Shown one piece after another: positions 1-11,207 of a stretch of DNA of 64,000 bases. Numbering within the stretch: position 1 is the stretch's first letter; the number at the start of each line of letters is the position of its first letter. The notes under the pieces were generated by a model, which was given only the letters and a program-made list of their open reading frames with translations, was not told the origin of the DNA and did no database searches. The stretch comes from Tetracentron sinense (taxonomy: Eukaryota > Streptophyta > Magnoliopsida > Trochodendrales > Trochodendraceae). The position numbers were made by a program, and so were the translations under genes. The stretch lies in assembly GCA_015143295.1 (NCBI GenBank), contig CM026567.1, positions 10,000,416 through 10,064,415 of the forward strand. The letters run 5' to 3'.

Positions 1-232
1 CCCTGTTTTGCTGTAAAACCTTGTTCCAATTGCCTGAATCCTCTCCAATCCAATTCTAACACTCTTCAAGGCTTAATACATACTCCTTAGTGATATCTAG
101 GCCCATTGAAACATTCACTCCATGAATCCAAACTCGTATATTAACATAAAGCCCACTAGTGCACAAAACCACACTTGAGCACTATTCACACACTATTCAT
201 CACCTAGTGCAATAAAGATTCGGGACTCTACA
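1..232 (-). repeat. E1 3' LTR, first 232 nt only (cut by window edge)
   Basis: The segment ends in CTCTACA at 232, so on the minus strand the LTR starts TGTAGAGTCCCGAATC. It matches 7053-7284 almost base for base. The remaining roughly 1.6 kb of the LTR is outside the window. Confidence 0.92.
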
Positions 233-245
233 TCCCTCCCCCCTT
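233..245 (-). other. E1 polypurine tract
   Basis: On the minus strand the bases AAGGGGGGAGGGA directly precede the LTR TG. This is the usual plus-strand primer site; the preceding stretch (ATTTTGAGGATGAAATTCT) is shared with the other Tekay elements here. Confidence 0.85.
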
Positions 246-324
246 ACAAGAATTTCATCCTCAAAATTAGAACGATGCCAAAAGCATAAGAAGGACAAAA
301 TACATACAAAACCTAACAAGAAAA

Positions 325-3300
325 TCACTTAAACAAGTGAGGGTACTTTTCCTTCACATCGGCTTCTCGTTCCCATGTAGCCTCTTCATTGGAATGATGT
401 TGCTACTTCACAAGCACAAGCGGGATAGTCTTGTTTCGCAACATTTGATCTGGACGATCCAATATCTGAACTGGTTGCTCAACCAAAGTGAGATCCTCTC
501 TAATCTCCACAAGATCAAGAGCAATGACGTGAGACGGATCCAAAATGTATTTCCTAAGCATAGAGATGTGAAATACATTATGGATCGCTGCCATGTGAGG
601 CGGTAGTGCTACCTTGTAAGCAACCTCACCAACCCTCGTGATGATCTCAAATGGTCCTATGTACCTAAGACTGAGCTTTTCCTTCTTTCAGAATCTCATG
701 ATTTCCCGACTTGGCGAAACTTTCACAAAGACCCGATCTCCAACTCGGAATTCCAAATCTCTATGGCAAGTATCCGCATAGCTCTTCTGCCTATCCTGAG
801 CAGTTTTCAATCACTCCCGGATAACTTTGACCCTTTCTATGGTCTGCTCGATAAACTCAGGACCAAGAACTTTCCTCTCACCAACTTCATCACAGTATAG
901 CGGAGATCTGCAACTGCGACCATACAGAGCTTCGAAAGGCGCCATCTGGATGCTTGCCTGATAACTATTGTTGTAGGCAAACTCAACCAACGGCAATTGT
1001 TCCTCCCAACTACCCTGAAATTCTAGCATACAAGCTCGGAGCATATCCTCCACAACTTGATTCACCCGTTCAGTCTGCCCATTAGTTTGAGGATGAAAGG
1101 CAGTGCTGAATTCCAAACTAGAACCCATAGCATCCTAAAAAAATTTCCAGAACCTGGAAGTAAACCTAGGATCTCGAACAGATACGATAGAAAATGGCAC
1201 ACCATGCAGACGAACCACCTCCTTGACATATAGGCTACTAACTGATTTGTATTGAAAGTAGTCCGATACGGAAGGAAATGTGCAAACTTAGTCAATCTGT
1301 CTACAATCACTCAAATAGCATCGGAGCCCTTCGCCGTTCGGGGCAAACACACGATGAAATCCATCAAGATCTTCTCCCATTTCCATTCCAGAATATGGAG
1401 GGACTGTAAAAGACCTGTTGGCCTCTGATGCTCGGCTTTCACCTGCTGGCACACCAAACATCTAGCAACATACTCGGCGACTTGCCTCTTCATGTTTCGC
1501 CACCAGTAGTGCCTCTTGAGATTCTGATACATCTTGGTACCTCCCGGATGTATCGTGTACTTGGATCGGTGAGCCTCGTCCAAAATCTCACCCTTCAACA
1601 CTGTGTCAGCTTGAATGCACAACCTGCCTTTGAATGTGATAGCACCATTACCATTCAAAGCAAACTCTTGACTGCCACTACTGACCGACTTGTCTCGGTA
1701 AGCAAGCAACTCAACATCTGAACTTTGCAACTCTTCGATCCGGTTCAGAATATGTGGCCTAACCACAATGTTGGACATCACCGGCCCCTAGGTGACATGC
1801 CTGAGAGTAGTATCTAAGTTACACATATCATTCAACAACTTCCACTCTTGTACTCTCAAGTGAGCCATAACCCCATACGGTTTCCTACTAAGAGCATCGC
1901 CTACCACATTAGCCTTACCCGGATGGTATTGGATAGAAAAATTGTAGTCTTTCATGAACTTCATCCATCGTCGCTGCCTCATATTCAACTCCTTCAGGAG
2001 AAAGAGATACTTCAAGCTCTTGTGGTCCGTGAACACCACGAACTCTTCTTGTAGAGGTAGTAACGCCAAATTTTCAATGCAAACACGACGGCTGCAAGCT
2101 CTAAGTCGTGCGTGGGGTAGTTTTGCTCATGCTCCTTTAACTGATGGGAAGCATAGGCAACCACCTGTTTATGCTGCATCAAAACACATCCCAGTCCAAC
2201 TAGTGAGGCATCACTATAGACTTCGAAGCCACCACTTCCAGACGGAACTATGAGAACAGGAGCTGTGGTAAACCTCTTCTTCAACTCTTGGAAACTCACC
2301 TCGCACTTGTCACTCCAAGTGAACTTAGTGTTCTTCCACGTGAGATAGGTAAGCGGACGGCTAAGCTTGAAAATCCCTCCACAGACCTCCTGTAGTATCC
2401 TGCCAGGCCGAGAAAACTACGAATCTCGGTAACACTCTTCGGCCTTTCCCAATTCATCACTGCCTCAATCTTTGTAGGATCGACTGAGATACCTTCAGTA
2501 GACACCACATGTCTAAGAAAGGACACCTTGTTCATCCAAAACTCGCACTTACTCAACTTAGCATACAGCCTATGCTCTCGAAGAGTCTGCAATACAGAGT
2601 GGAGATCTCTCGTGTGATCATCCTGTGACTGTGAATACGCGAGGATATCATCTACAAACATAATCACACACCAATCGAGAGATGATCAGAACACTCGGTT
2701 AATTAGATCCATAAATGCTGCTGACACGTTAGTCAGCCCAAAAGACATGACTAGAAACTCGTAATGGTCGTATCGAGTCCTGAATGTTGTCTTTGGAATG
2801 TCTTCCTTCTTGATCTTCAACTAATGATAACCAGATCGAAGGTCAATCTTGGAAAAAACTTCGTACCCTTCAGCTGATCAAACAAGTCGTCTATCCAAGG
2901 TAATGGATAACGATTCTTGATCGTGACCTTGTTCAATTGCCGGTAGTCACTGCATATATGCATAGACCCATCTTTCTTCTTCACAAAGAGCATCGGAGCT
3001 CCCCAAGGTGAGACACTTGGCTGAATGAAACCAAGGCCTTGCAATTCTTCCAACTAGTCCTTTAACTCCTTTAGCTCAATAGGGGCCATCCTGTACGGAG
3101 CCCTAAAAATCGGCGCCATGCCTGGAGCTAACTCAATCACGAACTCAATTGCCTGATCAGGAGGCAATCTTGATAAGATTTCCGGAAAGACATCCATATA
3201 TTCACACACAACGGGCATGGATGTGGAGTCTTGCACTTCCACCTTCTCAAGATTGAGAGCTGCAAAATGAGCAATGTCTCTCCTCTGAAGTCCTCTGAAA

Positions 3301-3652
3301 TAAAATGGCTTCAACCCAGCGGGGTTAAAATTCACCACCTTCTCGAAACACGCCACGTGCCCATGGTGAGCTGAGAGCCAATCCATACCTAGGATGACTT
3401 CGAAATCCCAATCCTGAAATCCCAGAATGATCAAGTCTACTGGTAACTCGTGCTGCACAACTTGCACAACACTGCCCCGATACTCTTTATCTACCTCTAT
3501 TGACTTGCTTAATAGGGTCAAAATGGACAACTCCCGAGGTAGCTTACTCAGCTCGGATGTAAAGCCTTTTGCAAAGCTAGTTGAGACGAACGAATGAGTG
3601 GATCCTGTATCGATTAACACCCTTGCTAAGAACTCATTCACTAGCAACGATC
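325..3652 (-). pseudogene. pol: E1 pol: protease, RT, RNase H, integrase, chromodomain-like tail (broken)
   Basis: Polyprotein exon following the gag-protease intron. Protease has an intact LIDTGS near 3611. The RT includes a [13 protein letters not shown] block near 2960 and the catalytic FVDD at 2658-2647. RNase H has EVYSDAS near 2215 and DHKSLKYL near 2025. Integrase has the zinc-binding H..H..CLVCQQ region (about 1600-1450) and the [11 protein letters not shown] block (about 1080). The end (about 590-325) carries [17 protein letters not shown], the chromodomain-like tail that helps chromoviruses target chromatin. Frame breaks occur near 3054 (stop), 2817, 2300, 2070, 1785, 1310 and 1130, so no functional protein is expected. 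The last codons end at the stop at 327-325. Family roles are known for Ty3/gypsy; the breaks are seen directly. Confidence 0.92.
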
Positions 3653-3800
3653 ATGAGAATTTTAATCACCCAAGTTATAACATAAACCATACACACAACT
3701 ATACATATAGATACAAGCATCGCAAAACATCACACAGGATAAATATATACCACACATCATGGCAACATTAGAACTTAGACAAGACCAAACTTGCGCGTAC
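3653..3800 (-). other. E1 gag-protease intron (acceptor decayed)
   Basis: On the minus strand the gag frame reads into CAAG/GTACGC at 3801/3800, the same donor as in A, B and C. The AT-rich segment has no coding similarity and the protease frame resumes at LLVNE near 3650. The acceptor expected at about 3654 reads CATG instead of CAGG, so this copy has probably lost the 3' splice site. Unspliced reading meets a stop about 12 codons into the segment. Confidence 0.6.
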
Positions 3801-5014
3801 CTTGCATAACATCATTAGATGCCTGTGCGTCTCTGTCAATCATGGCAAAGACCCTGCCTTAGCCTGACGAGGTTGCTGGGTGGGTGGCACGGATCTAGAG
3901 GCCTACAATGAAGACCCCTGCAATGAAGTATGCCTGCCTAGAGGCCGAACTCCCTGTGACCCTGGCTGTGACTGCTTAAGTGGGCAATCTCGAATCATAT
4001 GGCCCACCTCACCGCAGTGGAAGCATCCACCTAACATTCTTCAATAATCCCCGGTCTTGTGCCGATGACCATAGACGGCGCATTCCTCAAAAGTCTGTGA
4101 TGCGGAGGAAGCCGGAGGCATAACCCTCATCGCTTGTGATGTCGTAGGGCGCGATGCCTAAGGCACAAAAGAAGGTCTCTGAGCCGACATCAGCTGGGAG
4201 AACTGATACGGTGCAGCCTAGTCCTCTTCTCAGAAGATGAACTACTAGACTAACCCCGAGACATGTTCTTTCCGAAGCCACTTTCTCTTCTTCTCATGAA
4301 GTCTTCCGCATTCTTCTCGGTAATTTTCGCCTTCCCTACTATCTCTCTCCAAGACTCCACCTGGAGAATGGACACCCGATCTCGAATAAAGGCCTTCAAG
4401 CCCATCTCAAACTTCCTGACCCGTAGGTCCTCCGTAGCAACCAAATGTGGAGCAAACCTCGACAATTCGGTGAACTTAGCCTCATACTTAGTTACGCTCA
4501 TCGACCCTTGCTCCAAAAGCATAAACTCCCTCGCTTTTTGTTCCCGAATAAACCTAGGAAAGTACTGCTCTTTGAAAGTCTCTAAGAACTCTGCCCAAGT
4601 TCAGGGCACTCTTGCCTTTGCAACGTCTCTCTGCCTTTGGGCAGCTCTCCACCAGTGTTCGGCTTCACCTTCCATCACGAAGGAAGCCCATTCTACTCTT
4701 TACTCCTTAGTACAACGGAGAGCCCGGAAGGTCTTCTCCAACTGCATAATCCAAGACTCTACCACCATTGGGTCCAGAGTCCTGTAAAATGTCGGAGGCC
4801 GCAGTCTTCGGAAAGCTTCAAGCCTCGCGGTGTGATGCACTGGTGTAAGCATAGGAGTAGCCGATGGGGTAGGAGTAGGTCTCGCTGCCAACAACGCCAA
4901 AGTCTCGGCTATGGAGTCCATTGCATTCGTGAAATACAATGGTTCCTCTTCTCTCGGAACTTCACTCTCGGCTCTCCGAGTATGGTAACCTCGATCCCGA
5001 GTGCCGCGTCTCAT
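3801..5014 (-). pseudogene. gag: E1 gag (broken)
   Basis: Nucleocapsid/capsid precursor. The ATG at 5014-5012 opens MRRGTRDRGYHTR, the N-terminus shared by the gag of A, B and C, and lies 11 nt after a candidate splice acceptor CTCAG/G. The capsid-type region (LEAFRRLRPPTFY, then MLLEQGSMSVTKYEAKF near 4520) is typical of the Retrotrans_gag family. Near 4080-3980 are two zinc-binding motifs: a degenerate first one (CAVYGHRHKTGDY) and a canonical CCHC (CFHCGEVGHMIRDC). Stops at about 4700, near 4605, and in the first zinc motif interrupt it. Gag would package the element RNA in cytoplasmic particles; this copy cannot make the full product. Confidence 0.88.
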
Positions 5015-5435
5015 GATGTCAAATCCTGAGATCCATTGGCAAAACATGAGTCTAACTCGGATACCAACCTCACACATCATATAGCAGTTCAATATACATG
5101 AATTGCTATTACGCATATCGTATACATCGAGGTATACACATAATCAGATAAGTATAACTTAGAGTGTCCTAGCGTAACTAAGATCCTTGTGTTGGGTATC
5201 TACCCTTGGTAGTATGACTAAGGACAACCTTGAATAGGACAGACCAAGATCCTAAACCGACCTAAGGATTCACTTGATACCGGTTATGTCATGGTAACAA
5301 GCCAAAGACAACAAGTCAATCTGAGTTCTAAGTTCAACTCGGAGAACTACTTCCGCTTACTAGAGACAACTTCCTAGAGTAAGATAAATCTAGTTCCAAC
5401 TTGAAGGACACTAGCCTACGTGACCTAATGCCTAG

Positions 5436-5447
5436 GCTCTGATACCA
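5436..5447 (-). other. E1 primer binding site (initiator tRNA-Met)
   Basis: Minus-strand TGGTATCAGAGC, four bases inside the end of the 5' LTR. This is the standard complement of the 3' end of plant initiator-Met tRNA used to prime reverse transcription. Confidence 0.93.
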
Positions 5448-5753
5448 AGTCTGTCACGATCCAAAATACCCCCTAGGAGTTAGGGATACATTGACTCGTG
5501 ACCGCCGTATCATACCTCCCGTATAATACATAAGGCACACGTGGAGACCTGTTAGAAACACAAACAACATAGCGGAAACGAAATCCAATGCACAGCGGAA
5601 ATGAATACACTAAACATAGCGGAAGCAAAGCAATACTCCTATAACTCAGTTCAAGTATGAATCAAAAAAAGGATATATATGCGAGAAACCCAAAAGTGGA
5701 GTGGACAAACCCCACACTCACATAAAAAATAACATAAGTTCTAAGATTGACGA

Positions 5754-5888
5754 TCAACAAAAGTCGAAGTCTCGACACCAATCTATTGGACCATCGTCCT
5801 GATAATGATCCATAGAAGGCTCCAGGTCGAAGTACTCTTCCTCTAACCATGGTACCGTGCCACATATGTCGAACGGAGCCCGAGCACC
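5754..5888 (-). pseudogene. E1 LTR-encoded acidic small ORF (no in-frame ATG)
   Basis: Minus-strand frame of 44 codons beginning at the Gly codon after TTGGCA and ending TGT TGA. Its core is APFDICGTVPWLEEEYF and its end is W-x3-D-F-D-F-C-stop. The same core occurs in the LTRs of A (APFDVCALGPWVEEEYV), B, C and D, and the WxxxDxC end also occurs in B, C and D, with changes mainly at third codon positions. E1 has one extra base just upstream relative to the others, and the ATG seen there is not in frame, so this copy has probably lost its start. Function unknown; no known domain recognised. Confidence 0.5.
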
Positions 5889-5903
5889 TGCCAATGATAA
5901 CAA

Positions 5904-5937
5904 ATATCGGCTGACCGTGGAATACTCAGCGTATACA
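5904..5937 (-). promoter_or_regulatory. Conserved LTR hairpin box (E1 version)
   Basis: Minus strand CGCTGAGTATTCCACGGTCAGCCG: arms GCTGA and TCAGC around a loop with the conserved TATTCCA. The equivalent in A, B, C and D has a longer stem. It stands just before the small ORF in every case. Confidence 0.55.
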
Positions 5938-6104
5938 AACTAATAACAATAAAGCATTAAGCATAGAGCATACGAATCATGGGGAATGAAATCCGTAAAA
6001 ATATGTAAGAGCGTGGAAACCTTCAAATAACATGTGAGATGAGCTTTGAAACAAAAACCAAAATTGTAACTGTGTGAGTCATGCGAGAATCATAGCCTTG
6101 TGAG

Positions 6105-6340
6105 TTCTTGTGAGTTCATGGAGTTACTTAGAGTCATTATGATCTGTAGAGACATGGAGATACTATAGAGCACAACATAGAGCATATCCTTAGAGATCTT
6201 AGAGCGTTACATTTATGATCCGTAGAGCTTGTGAGACGATCTTAGAGCTTATCGTAGAGTTTCTTGTGAGCATAGTATGATCCGTAGAGCTTGTGAAACG
6301 ATCTTAGAGAAATCATAGAGTTACTTAGAATCATTCCTTA
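6105..6340 (-). repeat. Short direct repeats in E1 LTR
   Basis: Variants of TATGATCCGTAGAGCTTGTG and ACGATCTTAGAG recur two or three times. The position between leader exon and hairpin matches that of the minisatellites in the LTRs of A-D, although the sequence differs. Confidence 0.7.
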
Positions 6341-6838
6341 TTAGTCTTTTTGTGAAAAACACCTTTTCGCACATTGAGAAATCCATGGAAAACATCGATT
6401 CATGCGAAACATGTGAGCATATAAACATAGCAGGGTAATAATCATATTTAAGCATCAAAATCCCTTAGAGGTATTTCATCAAACACTTAGAGTGCACCAT
6501 AATGATAACTTGCATCCAACATAGCATAACATCCTTCCATAGCATAGCAAATCAAGGTATATGTAGCATGGAGTAAGAAGAATCATATTTAACAACTAGT
6601 AGGATTGTAAGATTGATAGTAAAGTGTATCTACCTTAGTAAAATGAACGTCTTTGATTCCCACAAGCTGGAACAAGCAAGAACCTTGAGTTCTTGGTTGA
6701 GAATCACCAAGGGATGTGGAAGAACCTTGATCTTCCACAAGCTCGATCAACAAGTAGTTCGTCACTTTCTTCTCCTCTTCAAAATCTCTCAAAAATATGT
6801 ATTAAGGGTTTCTGAAACCCTAAGGCACAAACCCAGCC

Positions 6839-6847
6839 TTTATATAG
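6839..6847 (-). promoter_or_regulatory. E1 LTR TATA box
   Basis: Minus-strand CTATATAAAG, about 60 nt downstream of the palindrome cluster and about 30 nt upstream of the ATG-free leader exon. It is the clearest core promoter among the Tekay LTRs here. Confidence 0.75.
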
Positions 6848-6897
6848 GCAAAGGGTAGTGGCTAAAGTCTTAAACACCCTTATTGAACAAAATCTGC

Positions 6898-7048
6898 GTA
6901 TAACTGATCGATCGGTGGTACAGACGGAGCGATCGGTGGCTTACCGGTCGATCGGTGGTTTCAGCCGAGCAATCGGTTGAAAACACCCTCTCTGGAAAAT
7001 TTCTCCATACAAAAAAATTGACCAGTCAGTAGATACCGATCGATTGGT
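6898..7048 (-). promoter_or_regulatory. Palindrome cluster in E1 U3
   Basis: At least five copies of GATCGATCGGTGG-like motifs (cores CGATCG or GATCGATCG, some mutated) lie upstream of the TATA box. The position suggests an enhancer-like array. Similar arrays occur in every other LTR family in the window. Confidence 0.6.
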
Positions 7049-7284
7049 GATCCCCTGTTTTGCTGTAAAACCTTGTTCTAATTGCTTGAATCCTCTCCAA
7101 TCCAATTCTAACACTCTTCAAGGCTTAATACATACTCCTTAGTGATATCTAGGCCGATTGAAACATGCACTCCATAAATCCAAACTCGTATATTAACATA
7201 AAGCCCACTAGTGCACAAAACCACACTTGAGCACTATTCACACACTATCCATCACCTAGTGCAATAAAGATTCGGGACTCTACA

Positions 7285-7348
7285 CCTATTATGACCTAAA
7301 TACAACCTTTTGGGCTCGGAATTTTGCCAACAACATGTTGACTTTACA
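7285..7348 (-). repeat. Sire-1 3' LTR stub (64 bp)
   Basis: On the minus strand the LTR starts TGTAAAGTCAACATG at 7348 and is broken after 64 nt by the insertion of E1. The rest should lie left of the window. Confidence 0.75.
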
Positions 7349-7363
7349 ATCTCCCCCTTTGGC
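7349..7363 (-). other. Sire-1 polypurine tract
   Basis: Minus-strand AAAGGGGGAGAT next to the LTR TG, the same signature as in Sire-2 (48197-48207). Confidence 0.8.
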
Positions 7364-8101
7364 AATTCCGAGACAAAACAACCAATAAAACTAATGGTCA
7401 TGATTTTACATACTCTCTTAAACCCACAAGAAACAAAGAGAATGAAAAATACATGACACTGGACATTTGGACTTCTTCCATGGAGCAGTATGCGTTACAC
7501 GATATTTGAAGCATCAATCAAACCTGAAACATTAAAACAACCAATACCTTCATGATGCATGGGGGAATTTCATAAAAGAAGATAAATATTGAAATAATGA
7601 ACATCATGCAAGGAGTATGAGTTCTCCCCCTCAATCTGAGATCCCTTCCGACAAGGTTTCAAAATCATGAACAGGAGAGTAATGTGAATATATGCAACAT
7701 GTCAGTATGTTACCGGAGATAATATGACATAACAATTTCACATATGATGAATAACATGTGATCAAACTTAGGCACCTTCTTCCCCTTTTTGGCTTGAATT
7801 GCCAAGGGAACATCAATCCTACATAACAAAGACTCTAGCATGAAGCAATAGGATCAACAAGGAGCAAAAGCATAGAGAAACCCAAGGAAGCAGAGGCAGG
7901 AACTAAACTGCAGAAACAAAGCAAAAGCATCCCATATATAGGAACCAAGGGTGCGCAACATAAAGTTCAACCCAGACGCATAATACACACACCAAACTAG
8001 CTACGTCAAGCGTAAACTATAGCAAAACAAGGCGAAAACCATCATCGCAATAAGAGCTAATCATCCTAGGGTGAAGGAAAGTGACGAGCAACATCATCCT
8101 G
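7364..8101 (-). other. Sire-1 non-coding region between third ORF and polypurine tract
   Basis: No reading frame with recognisable similarity; AT-rich. Sireviruses usually have such a gap between the third ORF and the 3' LTR. I see nothing else in it. Confidence 0.6.
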
Positions 8102-9480
8102 CTAGCGAGAACAAAAATCACGAAGCTCCTGGCAAGATGCCTGCACTATGTCGGAAAGTGCATCAATCCGGCGATTAGTCGCTGAAAAACTGCCCTGAGT
8201 AGCAGCGGCATGAGAATCCAGGCGGGCATAAAGATCAGTAGCAAAATGTGACTGAGCAGCCGACATATCAGCAAGCATGGAAGCCACTGTCTTGAAGGAC
8301 CAGGGCCCTGATGGAGCTCGAGCATGGCTGGGAGTGGGACCAGCATCCGGGGTTGAAGAAGCGATGTCATCATCAATGTCCTCCTCATGCTCTGGCATCG
8401 CAGCATGGGACAGACTACTAACCAAGGTGCGAGCACAGATGGGTCTTGAGGAAGGCTTGATAGCCTCAGAGGAACGAGCCCGAACACCCTCAGCAAACAT
8501 GAAATTGATGATGAGGACACCGAAAGGAAGAGCAGCTTGCTTTTGATGCACAACGATAGCTTGAAGGATTAGGCCGATAATGTGAGCACCAGTATCAATA
8601 GTGTCTCCAGACATGATACTATACAGGAACCGAGCCCTATCCACACTTAGGGTAGTAGAGTGCACCTTGGGATGAATGTTGGAACACATAATAAGATGAA
8701 GGAGGTGACCCAAATATGAAAGACTACAGTGAGGTAAAGAAGGATCAGTCCATTTTTGGGAGGGATCATTACAAAGATTGCTGGCCACCATGTCCAAATC
8801 ATGTTTATCCTTATCGGTAGGATATTGGTAAGGGTAATAGGCACTCGAAATCCGAGGGGCACTAATGAAAAAGGCAATGACATCTGGATTAATGAGCAAT
8901 TTTTTACCCCTAACCTGATTTTGAAGGAAAAATTTCAAGGATTGACATAATAAATGTTCACATAAAATTCCTGAACAAGGTCGAGACTAGCATAACTGGT
9001 CAAATTTAAAAGACCAGACCATTGGCGAGAGGCAATGATTTCCTCGAAACCAAGATGGGTGAAATCCGAAATGGTAGTAGCTCGTTTAATTGTAACAGCC
9101 CGATTTTTAAGCCAAGAATTGAATAGCCTTTCATTCCCTGTGGTACGAAACCGTACAATTTCAGGCTCAGGAGCGAGGACTTGAGATTTACCCTTTGATT
9201 TGGCCGAGGGCTGTGAACTGGAAGCACCCATGGCTTTTTTATGAGAAGATGAGGGTGGAGGAACCCTAGAATGGACCGCACGGCCCACGTGGATGCCATG
9301 GCCAGCATCATATGAGGCATCTGCAGACTCAGGGACATCATCTTCATCCCGAGAGATGACGAGGCAGCGCTTAGGGCGTCCCGCCATGAAAATAGAGGCA
9401 ATGAGAAGAAGATATTGAATAGCCATGGATCCAAATGCAAGAATACCGTGAAGATGGATCCAAAGGTAAGGGTTTACCAT
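8102..9480 (-). pseudogene. Sire-1 third ORF (envelope-like/ORF3), one frameshift
   Basis: Two overlapping frames: 9480-8935 with a probable start at MAGRPKRCLVISRDEDD (near 9387), and 8938-8102. The first ends in a stop just after LDLVQEFYVNIYYVN and the second carries on with KFFLQNQVRGKKLLINP, so one small indel near 8940 splits a single product of about 430 residues. The middle part has the W-x-L...Y..LV.EFY.N...G..i...P pattern of a domain common in plant retroelements (I would expect a match to the Pfam Transposase_32 family; not searched). The N-terminus is basic and acidic/serine-rich; the C-terminus (SAAQSHFATDLYARLDS onward) looks helical. No signal peptide or clear membrane segment is visible. 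The role of Sirevirus ORF3 is unresolved; envelope-like is only a historical label. Confidence 0.75.
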
Positions 9481-11207
9481 GAAGAGAGATAGCTGGAAGT
9501 GCGAAGAATACCCCCTGGAACTGAACCACGAAAGGAGGGAGGATCGTACGACACTGAGGGAGAAGCACTACGGCTAAGAGAACCTCTAGTGAAGGGAGCA
9601 GCTCTCCTGTGAAGATGATGGAAAGTTCTGTAACCTTTTAAACACACGATCAGTGAAACCGTGAGCCTAGAAACCAAAAAATGACTGAGATCACGCATGT
9701 GATAGCTAAAAGCATGAGAATCCTAGCTAGATTCCTGCAAAGGAAAACTCCAAAAGGGAAGGAATCTCCGAAAATCAGCGAGGGGGGTTTTGAAAACCCC
9801 ATTTCAGGTGTTCAGTCGACCGAACAATCACTCAAGGTCGACCCATTGTGACTGAGGTTCTGAATCCGTGTAAGAGATGAGGGAGACCAATTTGGATGCA
9901 TGTGAGGGGGCAGCTTTTTGAAGAAGAATCTCTGAAAAATCTGAAAGAGAATATCAAATCCCTCCAAAACAGAAATTAGAACAAGCTAGTGACCAAAGGA
10001 TTGCAACACTTGAAGGGCAAGGTAAGATCTTTTCATGAAAACCTCCAAAATCAACCAACAACATGCAATTTGCTAGAAAAGATTTTCAAAAATTTGTTAT
10101 TTTGCAAATCAAATTTCTTCATGATAATTTCAATAAGAAAATCCATAATGTGCACATTTTGCAGGTAACCAATAATACCATGTCCAAGAATATGTAGAAT
10201 AAAATGATGAGTAGACGAGGATATTTCCATCGACACGACACAGGCACATAATGTAATGTATAGTTAGTAATAGGCTATACCATCAATGTGCATTGGAGGT
10301 GAAATTCTGACTATACACCTTTAGAGGTAAGCACCCTTAGATAGATAAGGACATTAGCGCAGATCAGGAACACCAAGCTTCAAAAATAACTGAGAGATGC
10401 ATATAGGGTAATAAAAAAAAATGAAGAATTTTATGTGCTATTTTTACCCTTTTTATAAGTTGCTCTCACATTGTTGATGGAATTTGTGTTTGGTGAAGCT
10501 ATTCGTGATCAGTCTTTTTCTTTTGAATTTTGAGATGCAAAAGGTGGCTTTCACACTGACTGGGTAGGTAGCCCTAGCTATTGGCAGCAGAGGCTTTCAC
10601 TCTAGGGACCCAGATAGATACCTACTATCCTCCTAGGTAGTCATTTCATACTGTTTGAATCCAATAGTGGCTTTCACACTATCCCAGAGGTAGCCCTTTC
10701 CCTTGCATAAAACTTTTAAATGAGGGCACATTTTGGGGGATATACCTTCATGATCAAATCAGATTTTGTCAACTAGAAGAACCATCATGACTAATATCAT
10801 TGCCTGTTCATAGGGATATGTACCATTTTCATGAGATAGACAGAGTGCTAGTGCAGATGATTGCACAACAGTATTTGCCATATTTCTAGCTGTATTTAGC
10901 AAGATAGTCTATGTGCACTTCCCTAAAGCATTTTGGTAGGTATTATATCCTCATGTACTCAATAAAATCAAATATGTATCTTGGACAAGCATTATGAGCA
11001 CAAGAAAAATTCAGCAAAGCACACCACAAAAGGTCACAACCAATGCCAACAAAAACCTTTTTTTTTTTTTTTAATGTTTTTGGATTTTTGAAATAAGTGA
11101 AACAAACCAAAACAGTAGTACACAAAAATAAATAATATACACCGGGGGAATAGATCTAGCAATAGATATGGATCTGAGATTACCTAGACTATCAAGAAGC
11201 ACTCAAA
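9481..11207 (-). other. Sire-1 spacer between pol and third ORF, with promoter-like motifs and short repeats
   Basis: No coding frame. On the minus strand, palindromic GTTCGGTCGACTGAAC (9825-9810) and GGTCGACC (9843-9836) lie about 170 nt upstream of a TATA-like TTTAAAAGG (9643-9634), itself about 160-250 nt before the third-ORF start: a possible internal promoter resembling that of Sire-2. At 10530-10700, GGCTTTCACACT and AGGTAGCCCT recur as short direct repeats. A T-run stands at 11058-11073. Confidence 0.5.

Larger units (their letters stand above)
5026..6633 (-). other. E1 candidate 5' leader intron
   Basis: On the minus strand a donor ACTAAG/GTAGAT (6634/6633) follows an ATG-free leader of about 180 nt that begins just after the TATA box. 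The acceptor ATCTCAG/G (5026/5025) lies 11 nt before the gag ATG. Removal of these 1608 nt would make the gag ATG the first one in the mRNA. The same layout is found in A, B and C. Splicing is inferred; no RNA evidence is available here. Confidence 0.55.
1..7284 (-). mobile_element. E1: Tekay/Del-type Ty3/gypsy retrotransposon, minus strand, cut by left edge
   Basis: Reading the minus strand, the order is 5' LTR (7284 to 5452), initiator-Met PBS, gag, a short intron, protease, reverse transcriptase, RNase H, integrase, chromodomain-like tail, purine tract (245 to 233) and the start of the 3' LTR (232 to 1). This PR-RT-RH-IN order plus the conserved C-terminal tail is that of chromoviruses of the Tekay/Del clade. 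The first 232 bases repeat 7053-7284 with a few differences, which proves they are LTR ends. E1 lies inside the 3' LTR of Sire-1. The 5 bases next to its right end are CCTAT; the partner target duplication would lie left of the window. Coding regions are broken by stops and frameshifts, so it is non-autonomous now. Confidence 0.93.
5452..7284 (-). repeat. E1 5' LTR (1833 bp)
   Basis: Bounded by TGTCACGATCC at 5452 and GGACTCTACA at 7284, that is, TG...CA on the minus strand. Its first 232 nt repeat 1-232. In transcription order it holds a palindrome cluster (7048-6898), a TATA box (6847-6839), an ATG-free leader exon ending at 6634, a region of short direct repeats (6340-6105), the conserved hairpin (5937-5904) and an acidic small ORF (5888-5754). 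Confidence 0.92.

Noticed and set aside
4263-4787. 174-codon plus-strand frame over E1 gag
   Set aside because: Shadow of the minus-strand gag: the minus strand carries the conserved capsid motifs.
8277-8546. Plus-strand open frame at 8277-8546
   Set aside because: Antisense to the third ORF of Sire-1 with no motif of its own.
10530-10700. Relation between the Sire-1 AGGTAGCCCT repeats and the Tekay GGTTGGTAGCCC minisatellite
   Set aside because: Only short words are shared; unit structure and context differ, so common origin is not supported.
11058-11073. T-run as a terminator or polyA tail of a LINE/SINE
   Set aside because: It is a short homopolymer in the Sire-1 spacer without flanking target duplications or upstream non-LTR coding sequence.
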